Assembly (NCBI GenBank): GCA_023411225.1
Contig: JAEYPA010000141.1
Location: forward strand, 1 to 41,158
Direction of reading: 5' to 3'
Origin: Bacillota bacterium
GTDB lineage: Bacteria; Bacillota; Clostridia; Lachnospirales; Lachnospiraceae
DNA: 41,158 bases
In this document: one piece after another, positions 7,469-15,691 of the stretch
Numbering within the stretch: position 1 is the stretch's first letter
Layout: each line of letters starts with the position of its first letter
Translations under genes and position numbers: made by a program
The notes under the pieces: generated by a model
Databases searched by the model: none
What the model was told of the DNA's origin: nothing
What the model saw: the letters and a program-made list of their open reading frames with translations, nothing else

Positions 7469-8653
7469 TCAGATTTCGATGTGGTATTTAGCCAGTACCT
7501 GTATAATCTCCTCTCTGGCTTCCGGCTTATTTCGTAACACCTCTTTTATGTTATCAATACTCTGTTGTCTAGTGTAGGTGTTGTAATCCATACGATCTCT
7601 AAGCTTTTGCCTACGGATATTGAGACGATGACGAATTTCTACTAGCTCCTTTTCATCTAGTAAAGCAATTGCCTGATGAACCCAGACCTCACAATCCCGA
7701 ATCTGGTACTGTTTTAGGTCTTTCACTAATTTTTCGCTATAATAATTCAAAAGTTCTGTATTATTCTTATACTTCTTATTCTCATCCTTTTGTTTCATAT
7801 ATTCTTCCCAATAATAGGTCAATTGTGCAGAACTATTGATACCAAACTTTTCATAGACATAATCCAAGGCACATTTGTTGTTAATGAATTTAATCTTTAC
7901 CTTATTAAGTAAACCTATGGCTTTGTTGACCTTTCGTTCAGAAGTAATCAAACCAACTCGAATATTGGTGATTTCCATACCCAGTGCCACTGTACAGGCA
8001 ACAGAGATTAGAGCTGTAATGATAAGTGGAATCTCATAAGACGCCCCTCCTCTACTAATCATATATAGGAACGTTCCAAGGAGGATTACGATAAGGACAA
8101 CAGCAAACACTCCAGTGCGCTTTAAATTACGCTTTCTCTCAAGTAAATTTTCCCGATGATATAATAAACTGCTCTTTTCACCTTCTAATTTTGCAAGATC
8201 ACTATTTAAGGCAGACTGATAGATTTCCATCTGATTAATCTTTCTTACTTCATCTGGAATTGTATCCTCATAGGTTTCCACTAATCGAAGCTGTTTGGAC
8301 GTCAGTTTTTCTGAGGTATTCTGATATTTTGTTCTTTCTCTCGTTAAGGTAACAATCATTCTGGCAGACTCATCAATTGCAGTTCTTGTTTCCTTTGGAA
8401 GAGAATCGATGACCTGGATGTCAGAAAGATAGGAGGTCACCACCTGATATTCCTTAGAAAACTCCTCTAGCTGCTTGGTAGTTTCAATAATCTGTTGACA
8501 ATTCTGTGTGACAAAAGATGTTCTCTCCTCTGCATTACCCTTGTTGTAACTCTGTTTTTCCAAAGGTGTCTTAACCAGTGTCTCAATCTCTGGTGGCGTA
8601 TCCAAAAAATCGGCTTTCTTTTGTTTTTTTGTTAACCGGTTAAACAATCCCAT
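7469..8653 (-). CDS. Two-TM coiled-coil protein, last gene of the Hsp70-like operon
   Basis: 394 aa, function unknown. From the N-terminus: a short basic segment (MGLFNRLTKKQKK), a long helical region with coiled-coil character (about 45-175), two membrane spans (about 180-200, VFAVVLIVILLGTFLYMI, and about 207-228, EIPLIITALISVACTVALGM) joined by a short loop, and a second charged helical region to the C-terminus. Both long regions are therefore probably cytoplasmic, with a hairpin in the membrane. The start at 8653 follows GGAGGCACTT; the upstream ATG at 8665 lacks a ribosome site. It is last in a four-gene unit with gaps of 14, 10 and 25 bp, so it may be the membrane anchor of a complex made with the other three products. 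Confidence 0.8.
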   Translation of the reverse strand: MGLFNRLTKKQKKADFLDTPPEIETLVKTPLEKQSYNKGNAEERTSFVTQNCQQIIETTKQLEEFSKEYQVVTSYLSDIQVIDSLPKETRTAIDESARMIVTLTRERTKYQNTSEKLTSKQLRLVETYEDTIPDEVRKINQMEIYQSALNSDLAKLEGEKSSLLYHRENLLERKRNLKRTGVFAVVLIVILLGTFLYMISRGGASYEIPLIITALISVACTVALGMEITNIRVGLITSERKVNKAIGLLNKVKIKFINNKCALDYVYEKFGINSSAQLTYYWEEYMKQKDENKKYKNNTELLNYYSEKLVKDLKQYQIRDCEVWVHQAIALLDEKELVEIRHRLNIRRQKLRDRMDYNTYTRQQSIDNIKEVLRNKPEAREEIIQVLAKYHIEI

Positions 8654-8678
8654 AAGTGCCTCCATTTTGTTATCAGCT

Positions 8679-9518
8679 TTAATTTTCTATCTGTCTCCGA
8701 TATACCTTTTTCCATTCTCCCAGGATTTTCTCAATCCATGCATAGTATTCATTTACTTTACCTGAACTTTTTAAAAGAACCAGACTTTCAAGCTGTTGGT
8801 ATTCCTCAATTGTTTTTGCTGATTGTCTAGCAGTTTCCACTTCTTGTTTTATGACTTCATAATAATTCTCAGAGAGTTCATAGTTCATTTGTTCCTCTTC
8901 AAATTTTTTATAATCCTCTGCTAGAAATAAGGATAACATATACTGATGCAGGGTTATTGGGTTATGATTAAGATTATAGGCCTCTTTCAAGCACAAGGCA
9001 GCCTCCTTATAGGAGGTAATATGAATATGAGTAATGCCAATGTTATGGAGAATATTACCGTATTCCTCCGTGGATAATATATTAACATCCTTATCACTTA
9101 ATACAGACTGATATTCTGCTACAGCGTGACTGTACATCTGATATTTTAAAAAATAATCCCCTCGCATCTTTCTACGCTTAATCAGTGGTAAATCCATAAT
9201 CTGATTCAAGACTACTATCAAATCCTTGATTTCCTTCTCTGTGTAATAGTCATTACTGCATAAAATTGTTACAATAATATCCTTTAAGTTGTTCCCGTTA
9301 TGTTTTAGTTTGGTCAGCTTGTCTGCCAGTTCTTCCATCTGAAGCTCTTTATGCACCCAATCGATAAGTTTGTCATCAAGTATATCCTCCTCAATCTCGT
9401 AAACATGGGTATACAAATAATAGCTCATTTCCTCTATGCTGAATATAGAGGTGTTGGATACTAAAAAGACATAAGGTTCACTGGCCATTTTACCTGTACA
9501 TAATATTATTTTTCCCAT
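8679..9518 (-). CDS. Helical protein of unknown function, third gene of the operon
   Basis: 279 aa from the ATG at 9518, which follows AAGGAGGTTCCT; the longer frame to 9608 overlaps the preceding gene and lacks a ribosome site. The N-terminus (MGKIILCTGKMASEPYVFLV) is a short beta-rich part, followed by conserved-looking acidic residues in SIEEMSYYLYTHVYEIEEDI. From about residue 120 it is all helical, with TPR-like units such as RKMRGDYFLKYQMYSHAVAE and YKEAALCLKEAYNLN. No signal peptide or membrane span. I do not recognise a named family. It starts 10 bp after the Hsp70-like gene, so translation is likely coupled. Confidence 0.8.
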   Translation of the reverse strand: MGKIILCTGKMASEPYVFLVSNTSIFSIEEMSYYLYTHVYEIEEDILDDKLIDWVHKELQMEELADKLTKLKHNGNNLKDIIVTILCSNDYYTEKEIKDLIVVLNQIMDLPLIKRRKMRGDYFLKYQMYSHAVAEYQSVLSDKDVNILSTEEYGNILHNIGITHIHITSYKEAALCLKEAYNLNHNPITLHQYMLSLFLAEDYKKFEEEQMNYELSENYYEVIKQEVETARQSAKTIEEYQQLESLVLLKSSGKVNEYYAWIEKILGEWKKVYRRQIEN

Positions 9519-9528
9519 AGGAACCTCC

Positions 9529-10791
9529 TTAGCACGAAATAATCTTTTCCCAGATACGAAATGATGATGGGTACATAGAGCCAAAGCCCTGGTCTTTGAT
9601 GGTGACAATCAGCTCCTTATCTGCATTAGAAGTGAGCCTTATCTCCACTCTGGATCCTCTTTCCATCCGAAGTTCCGTTTCCAGTCCATCCAAAGCAATT
9701 ATCCGAGTTTGAGTAGTCTTATTTAGAGCATCTCTGAGAACAAAGGTAAGCTCATTCTCTCCATCTAAAATCACACTAAATGTCTGTTTCACCTCATACC
9801 AAGGGGTAGCAGTCTCTACCAGCGTTACATTCTTAAGTTCTCCGTTGGTATAAAGCTGCATAGCAACCGAATACGGAAGACTATCACTACTTAAGAATGC
9901 AAAGCCAGCGAATCTGTCTCCCTGACTTTCTTCCTTTGCAGCATAACAGGCCCCATAGCAATACAAATTCTGCCCCATAAAAAGCCTTCGACCTATGCAA
10001 AGCTGTTGTAGAAGAGGTTTTATCCAGTTAGCCTCAAATCCTTCCCCTGTTAGGTAAATAGTAGAAATAATCTGTTTATGAAATACGTTGGTAGAAATAT
10101 TCTCAAACATATAGCATAGAGATTCTGGTTTTTCTTTTATCATAGAATAGGTCATGATATCCGAAAAATCTTTCTTTACCACTCCTACAAGCATAGGACG
10201 ATTCCTTCGGTCAATGCTGATCTGATAATAGAATAGGCCCTCTTTATCATACTCGAACATAGCCACATCATTCATCCACAGCTCTTTTTTCTGACTTAGT
10301 GCAAAATAAAGATAGCTTTGCTCATGGCTAAGGATACGAACCCTATTTTTCTTCAAACCTAAGCTTTCCAATGCTACATATAGCTCTTTCATTAGCTCGG
10401 GTTCTGCTTTCTTCAGAGTAATCACTAGCTGATGAATGATTTCATTAGGGTAATCTCTTTTCAGAAGGAGAAGAACCTTTCTAAGGAAGCGTTCATAAAT
10501 CTGCACTCTAGTAAACTGAATACCATATATTTCGATATTAGGTTGAGAATAGGCAAGAAAGTTCTTCAACAAACGACCTTTTCTCTCATAGCTACATTGC
10601 AAAGCATCCTTTCCAAACAGCCACTCCTTAGTGTCCTCTCTAACTGCTAGAACTGTAGGAATCTTGTACTCCTGCTCTTCGGTATCTAAAAAGAAGCTTT
10701 CTACTTCGTATTTACTATTGTTATATAAGCTAATCTGGGTATAGTCGTTACAAAGGTCCATACCGACAATAAGCTTGTTCTCATCAGACAT
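9529..10791 (-). CDS. Hsp70/actin-fold protein (DUF5716-like)
   Basis: 420 aa. The fold is suggested by, in order: a phosphate-1 like strand-turn (IVGMDLCNDYTQISLY, 8-23), GKDALQ (60-65), LVITLKKAEPELMKELYVAL (122-141) followed by ILSHEQSYLYFAL (153-165) at the place of the Hsp70 helix-turn INEPTAAALAYGL, a phosphate-2 position (AMFEYDKEGLFYYQISI, 177-193), an adenosine-motif-like TIYLTGEGFEANWIKPLL (244-261) and YCYGACYAAKEE (277-288). The C-terminus (about 300-412) resembles an Hsp70 substrate-domain beta sandwich (VEIRLTSNADKELIVTIKDQ). The glycines of the phosphate-2 loop are missing, so ATP hydrolysis is doubtful. From memory it matches DUF5716, a Lachnospiraceae family. AAAGGAGGCTTTTACT precedes the start. 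A very short DnaK-type chaperone is the alternative; the operon context argues against it. Confidence 0.82.
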   Translation of the reverse strand: MSDENKLIVGMDLCNDYTQISLYNNSKYEVESFFLDTEEQEYKIPTVLAVREDTKEWLFGKDALQCSYERKGRLLKNFLAYSQPNIEIYGIQFTRVQIYERFLRKVLLLLKRDYPNEIIHQLVITLKKAEPELMKELYVALESLGLKKNRVRILSHEQSYLYFALSQKKELWMNDVAMFEYDKEGLFYYQISIDRRNRPMLVGVVKKDFSDIMTYSMIKEKPESLCYMFENISTNVFHKQIISTIYLTGEGFEANWIKPLLQQLCIGRRLFMGQNLYCYGACYAAKEESQGDRFAGFAFLSSDSLPYSVAMQLYTNGELKNVTLVETATPWYEVKQTFSVILDGENELTFVLRDALNKTTQTRIIALDGLETELRMERGSRVEIRLTSNADKELIVTIKDQGFGSMYPSSFRIWEKIISC

Positions 10792-10805
10792 AGTAAAAGC
10801 CTCCT

Positions 10806-13800
10806 TTATAGTGGTGTAAACAATGTGGTTGCAACTTGCTCGTCCACAATGTATTGTCGCATTAATTCAATTAATGTCTTTTCATCTTTAATTTCCTTAG
10901 CTTGATACATCAAATTAATCTGGCCATACCGATTATCAACTTTATCAATTCCAGGATCTAGTGAAACTCTTGTACTCTCGGTAATACTCTGACCATCCTC
11001 ATTTTCCTCAACAATGTAATACTGTAGTGTCTCATTTACAAATAAAATGAAATCCATAACAAAGATGCCCTCATACATATTCGTCATAGTTTGTTTGATA
11101 TAGTTACTCTCATTATTGGTTTCATCTAATACACAGTAGTAAATCGTCACCTTATTTTTAGGATTGGTTATGTATTGTACATAATATTTGTCATAAATGC
11201 TGTGAGGTATCTCCAGTCTGTCACGATAATCTTTAAAAAACGACAGAACAATTCCATCTTTGATAAATTGATGTAGCTTAACATCTGCAAACTTAAGGGT
11301 TTCCTCATCCAATTGTCCCTGTGTGGAATAGTATTTTAACAGAGCTAGCTGACAGGACCGGCTTTGAAAGCTTCTCATTTCTTTTCTCATTATGTCAAAT
11401 AACTGGTACTCAGTAACACGATCCTCAATAAGATACTTATAAGCACAATAATTCAGGTATGCCTGCACCAGTAGTCTATTGATTGGATGCCGATAGTAGG
11501 AAATAAATACTTCATAGGAACGTAATAATAGACTTTCGCTAAATAGCATCTGCCCAAGAAGCTTTTCTTCTATCTCCGCTGTCTCTAACTTCATATCCAT
11601 TGCACTTTTCCACATCTCATAAAGATTTTGAGTGGATTGTTGATAGTGATTCACCAGATACTGCAAAATAGGTTCGGTGGCTTGTTTCTTATTGTAAATG
11701 AAGTAACACAGAGCCAGCATTTTATCAGGATAGGCAATCGTGTTGCGTTCTAACAATATGCAGGCCAACTTCTTAAGACGTTTAATTGCTATCTGCTCAT
11801 ATCCGTAAATATGAATTGCTTCATAGGCCTCGTCAATCAGATCTCGCATAATCATATATTCGATTACCTTACATCGCTCTTTCGTATTAATAATGGTTAA
11901 ATCTAAGGTTCTAAGATATTCCTCCAATTTTTCCATATTATTCATGCTGTAGTAATACTCAATCATTTCTACATAAGCATAACTCTTATAAGCTAAACTA
12001 ATTTCCTCTGACTCAAGTAGACGATTTTGGATAAAGAAACCTTCCTTCTCCTTCTTTTCCACACTACTTAAGGTTTGATTCATATGAAGCAGTAGCTTTA
12101 TATCCTGCTTATTCTTCTGATAGCAGATTTCTATAAGCTTTGGATTATGAAACAAGGGATTTAAGGTATAAGAAGTAGAGACCACATAACGGTTCTCCTT
12201 CACATCATACAAATACAGATTAACATTGTCAGTGACTAGAGTTATTAATGCTCTTCCATTTTCAAATGGTACCTTTTCCTCTTGAATTAACTCATTATGA
12301 CTTACAATTACCCCGCACATCTTCTGATTAGAACAAGTGATTTCATACTGAAATAGGACGAAAGGAAGATTCCTACATACGTTCTCATCCATAATATTTT
12401 CCGTTAGCATTTCTTCATAAAGAATTGCCAAATTGTTATTGACGTATTTTCTTTCTAACATTCTCTTGCTAAAGGATTCCATCTGCTTCCGGTAAGTATT
12501 GAAGATAGACACAATCTCATCTTTATGTTTAATAATATAGGCATAAAGGAATGCCTTTTTGGCTTCTGTCAAATTGTTGTTATAGATAAAGTAAAGAAGT
12601 ACAGAATAATCAATTGTCATTCCTGAAGTTTCATCCATGGCGTAAATATAATACTCATATAATTCCGTTATCTTTAACTGTTTTTCCACGCCCAGTTTGT
12701 ACCACTTGAAATATTGGTTATCTGTCATCCTTCCACTGATTAACATGCGACAAATAGTCTGCAGGCATTCGTTGGTTGGATATTGTTTATATAATACACA
12801 TAAATCATAATATAGTTTTTTATTAAAACCTTTGGTTCTGGAACACATAAAGACATATTGCTCAGCTAAATCACTTTTGAAGCAGTTATGACGAATTCCC
12901 CAGTGAATAATGGAAAGCTCCAGCTCATCCGCTTTCATTAACAGCTCCGGTTCCTGGTTAAAGCACAAACAGGCTTCAAAATAAAGAACTGGGCTATTGA
13001 CACCTGCTTCAAACTGTTCTCTTAGGACATGTAACTTAAACATATGATCCTCATCATATTTTTTGTCCAAATAGAGCAGATACCATAGAAGCTTCCAATC
13101 CTTGGTTTCCTTATGATAGTACTCTTCAATGGTTTCAATCGCTTTTGTAATGTCCTCAGGCTTTTTGGTATATAAAGCATTCAGGTATAAATAGGCCAGG
13201 TATACATTGACTGACTCATCTAACAGTTCCCTTTCATGTCCTACAAATGCATCCATCAGCTTACGAAGCTTCTCTTTTTTCCCAGCCACCATATAAAAAT
13301 GAGCTGTCCATAGTTGTACTGCTGTGGATGGATCAATCGCTGTAAGGTTTGTCAGAACTGCCTCTAAGCTATCTACATACTCCTCTTTTGACAACACATT
13401 TAGACGAAAATCCATATACTTTTTCACTAGCAACGCATTGTATTTTGCTTTTTTATGGCGATTACGGCGTTCCAAATCAGTTTCCTGACTTTCAGATGCA
13501 CGATATACCTCTATGGTTATTTCTATAGTCTGATATACGGAGGATATATAAATATGACCTATATTAGGTCCCTTACACAATAAGGAGGCATCTATCATAT
13601 ACTCTAGCGTGTAAGTATCCATAACAAAATTATCTGTCCAGATATATTTATGCTCTGGAATAATAAAATTTGCATCCGTCCAGACACGATACTCCTTATA
13701 TCCCCAATGATCTTTCGATAATACTATTTTATCTTTAAAGCTCTTGTTAACGTCCTCATATCTGGCATTCACTTTATCGACAGCTATATTAATGGCCATC

Positions 13801-14366
13801 TTTTTATGAATTGCGATTAAGAATTCCTCTAAAGCCTGGCTAGTGGAAGGACTTTTAATAAGTCCATCATATAGATTCTGATATTTCTCCTGGTCTGCTA
13901 AAATGATACGTTTAAAATCTGGAGACTTAAAGATATGTACGGCTTGAGACCAATCAGTTTTTGCAAGATTCGTAAGATGAAATAAATCTTTTACTCTTCC
14001 TAAAGTGCTTTCAAAATAAGGAGTTTCAATAATTGCTTCATAGGGCAGTGTTACCTCACCAAAATTAGTAACAATTGTTAGTACTCCAACCCTGTTTTTG
14101 ACATCCTTTGCAATGTTTTCTGCGGAGTAGGTGAAGCTAATAGTAGCTTCCTCACCGGTAAAGGTCGGTTTCACCAAGCTTAGGTTCTCATCAGAAGAGT
14201 AAACGATTCCCTTCATATAGGCATGTGCACTATTTCTTATGACAAAAGAGCCACTATAACACTTGCCTAATTCAACACTAAATTCCAGTGCTTCTTTCGA
14301 TAAGAAAATTCTTGGTACTTCCCATTGATAAATTTCTTTTGCTACCTGGCTAATTTTCTCTTTCAT
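10806..14366 (-). CDS. Giant beta-sandwich plus helical-repeat protein (DUF5717-like)
   Basis: 1186 aa, first gene of the operon. Residues about 15-300 contain two beta-rich domains; the first (VELGKCYSGSFVIRNSAHAY) has the look of an ASH/Ig-like sandwich. About 310-1000 is a long helical solenoid with TPR-like pairs (for example YLAYLYLNALYTKKPEDITK). The last 150 residues return to beta structure (KVTIYYCVLDETNNESNYIK). No signal peptide or membrane span, so cytoplasmic. From memory this is the DUF5717 family, which often accompanies DUF5716. The start at 14366 is fixed by the promoter at 14422-14451: the longer frame to 14447 begins upstream of its own transcription start. The ribosome site (GGGGGCAGA) is mediocre. 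A scaffold role is inference from the repeat architecture. Confidence 0.82.
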   Translation of the reverse strand: MKEKISQVAKEIYQWEVPRIFLSKEALEFSVELGKCYSGSFVIRNSAHAYMKGIVYSSDENLSLVKPTFTGEEATISFTYSAENIAKDVKNRVGVLTIVTNFGEVTLPYEAIIETPYFESTLGRVKDLFHLTNLAKTDWSQAVHIFKSPDFKRIILADQEKYQNLYDGLIKSPSTSQALEEFLIAIHKKMAINIAVDKVNARYEDVNKSFKDKIVLSKDHWGYKEYRVWTDANFIIPEHKYIWTDNFVMDTYTLEYMIDASLLCKGPNIGHIYISSVYQTIEITIEVYRASESQETDLERRNRHKKAKYNALLVKKYMDFRLNVLSKEEYVDSLEAVLTNLTAIDPSTAVQLWTAHFYMVAGKKEKLRKLMDAFVGHERELLDESVNVYLAYLYLNALYTKKPEDITKAIETIEEYYHKETKDWKLLWYLLYLDKKYDEDHMFKLHVLREQFEAGVNSPVLYFEACLCFNQEPELLMKADELELSIIHWGIRHNCFKSDLAEQYVFMCSRTKGFNKKLYYDLCVLYKQYPTNECLQTICRMLISGRMTDNQYFKWYKLGVEKQLKITELYEYYIYAMDETSGMTIDYSVLLYFIYNNNLTEAKKAFLYAYIIKHKDEIVSIFNTYRKQMESFSKRMLERKYVNNNLAILYEEMLTENIMDENVCRNLPFVLFQYEITCSNQKMCGVIVSHNELIQEEKVPFENGRALITLVTDNVNLYLYDVKENRYVVSTSYTLNPLFHNPKLIEICYQKNKQDIKLLLHMNQTLSSVEKKEKEGFFIQNRLLESEEISLAYKSYAYVEMIEYYYSMNNMEKLEEYLRTLDLTIINTKERCKVIEYMIMRDLIDEAYEAIHIYGYEQIAIKRLKKLACILLERNTIAYPDKMLALCYFIYNKKQATEPILQYLVNHYQQSTQNLYEMWKSAMDMKLETAEIEEKLLGQMLFSESLLLRSYEVFISYYRHPINRLLVQAYLNYCAYKYLIEDRVTEYQLFDIMRKEMRSFQSRSCQLALLKYYSTQGQLDEETLKFADVKLHQFIKDGIVLSFFKDYRDRLEIPHSIYDKYYVQYITNPKNKVTIYYCVLDETNNESNYIKQTMTNMYEGIFVMDFILFVNETLQYYIVEENEDGQSITESTRVSLDPGIDKVDNRYGQINLMYQAKEIKDEKTLIELMRQYIVDEQVATTLFTPL

Positions 14367-14421
14367 ACAAAATCTGCCCCCAAAAATATATACTCGTTCA
14401 ACATATAGTAATTCATATTTC

Positions 14422-14451
14422 ATTATAGCATTTACAATCGACAACATTCAA
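14422..14451 (-). promoter_or_regulatory. Extended -10 promoter of the four-gene operon
   Basis: Minus strand: TTGAAT (14446-14451), 18-bp spacer ending in TGC, then TATAAT (14422-14427). The TG of an extended -10 is in place. Predicted transcription start near 14415, about 50 nt before the first gene. Confidence 0.7.
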
Positions 14452-14539
14452 TAGTAGAAGCTATTGATTTTTAACAAAAAATCTGCCATTATATAACTTA
14501 TCAATTATAAAATGTAACCATTGTAAGGAAGGGATTAAA

Positions 14540-15643
14540 ATGATAAAACATTCGGATCATTTTCACGGCAGTGATTTAGAAAAAATAGAGAAGATTTATG
14601 GTATCAAACAGGAAGATATTACCTCCTTTAGTGCTAATGTAAATCCCCTTGGTATCTCTTTTCTACTAAAAGACACACTCTCCAGTAAAATAGACGCTAT
14701 TACTTCTTATCCCGATAGGGAATATACTTCTCTTAGAAAGTGTATCGGTAATTATGTAAATATTGATTACAATAACATAATTGTTGGAAATGGTTCTACT
14801 GAGCTGATTTCCCTGTTCATCCAGATTAGAAAGCCTAAAAAAGCCCTAATGATAGGTCCTACTTACTCAGAGTACGAACGAGAAGTTTCTTTGGGAGGCG
14901 GACGTACTCATTATTACAGATTAAAGGAAGAGGAAAATTTTGAACTAGACATTGAAGACTTAAATAAATCCTTAAATCAGGATATCGATTTACTTGTTAT
15001 ATGTAACCCAAACAATCCTACTTCCTCGGCAATTACCAGAAAGGAAATGAGAAAAATTCTGGATACTTGCAAACAAAAGGGTATCTATGTCATGGTAGAT
15101 GAAACCTATGTTGAATTTGATACTAATATGAATGAGATAACCTCTATTCCACTGACAGAATATTATAACAATGTAATTATTCTAAGAGGAACGTCCAAAT
15201 TCTTTGCAGCCCCTGGGCTTCGCCTGGGATATGCAGTCTGTGGTAATGGAGATTTGATTAAAGAAATTGTAAAACGACAAAATCCATGGACCATCAGCTC
15301 TCTAGCAGCTATTGCTGGTGAGATAATGTTTACAGATCAGAATTATATGATGAAGACAAGAGAGTTGATTAATAAGGAAAGGGACAGAATACTTGCCAAG
15401 CTTCGTACCTGTCCATTTATCAAGGTTTTTCCTGCCCATGCTAACTTTGTATTATTTAAGATCTTACGTGATGATGTTACTTCAGAAGAACTTTTTGACG
15501 CCAGCATACGAAAGGGTCTTATGATTCGGGATTGTTCTAATTTCCCATTTTTAGACAATCGCTACGTTCGCTTTTGCTTTATGTCACCAGAGAAAAATGA
15601 TGAATTAGTGGATACACTATTGAATACATTGAACAAGAAATAA
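14540..15643 (+). CDS. CobD/HisC-like PLP aminotransferase or decarboxylase
   Basis: 367 aa, fold-type I PLP enzyme. The N-terminus HGSDLEKIEKIYG...FSANVNPLG closely resembles L-threonine-O-3-phosphate decarboxylase CobD, which makes aminopropanol phosphate for cobalamin. The PLP lysine is K220 in RGTSKFFAAPGLRLGY; NPNNPT (156-161) and D187 complete the site. Histidinol-phosphate aminotransferase is the close alternative, as the two are hard to tell apart by eye. No cobalamin or histidine genes lie nearby, so the substrate is open. AAGGAAGGGATTAAA precedes the ATG. Single-gene unit with a terminator just after it, divergent from the DUF5717-like operon. Confidence 0.8.
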   Translation: MIKHSDHFHGSDLEKIEKIYGIKQEDITSFSANVNPLGISFLLKDTLSSKIDAITSYPDREYTSLRKCIGNYVNIDYNNIIVGNGSTELISLFIQIRKPKKALMIGPTYSEYEREVSLGGGRTHYYRLKEEENFELDIEDLNKSLNQDIDLLVICNPNNPTSSAITRKEMRKILDTCKQKGIYVMVDETYVEFDTNMNEITSIPLTEYYNNVIILRGTSKFFAAPGLRLGYAVCGNGDLIKEIVKRQNPWTISSLAAIAGEIMFTDQNYMMKTRELINKERDRILAKLRTCPFIKVFPAHANFVLFKILRDDVTSEELFDASIRKGLMIRDCSNFPFLDNRYVRFCFMSPEKNDELVDTLLNTLNKK

Positions 15644-15647
15644 CAAG

Positions 15648-15677
15648 TAAGGGCTAGTGCAAAAGCACCAGCCCTTA
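15648..15677. terminator. Shared terminator of convergent genes
   Basis: TAAGGGCTAGTGC, loop AAAA, GCACCAGCCCTTA: a 13-bp stem with one A-C mismatch on the plus strand and a G-U pair on the minus strand. It lies between the CobD-like gene and the converging chemotaxis receptor gene. Tails are TAAGTAAACTTATT (plus) and CTTGTTATTTC (minus). Confidence 0.75.
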
Positions 15678-15691
15678 AGTAAACTTATTGT

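Noticed and set aside
14367..14447. Extended start for the DUF5717-like gene
   Set aside because: It lies over and upstream of the promoter -10 box and so cannot be in the transcript from this promoter.
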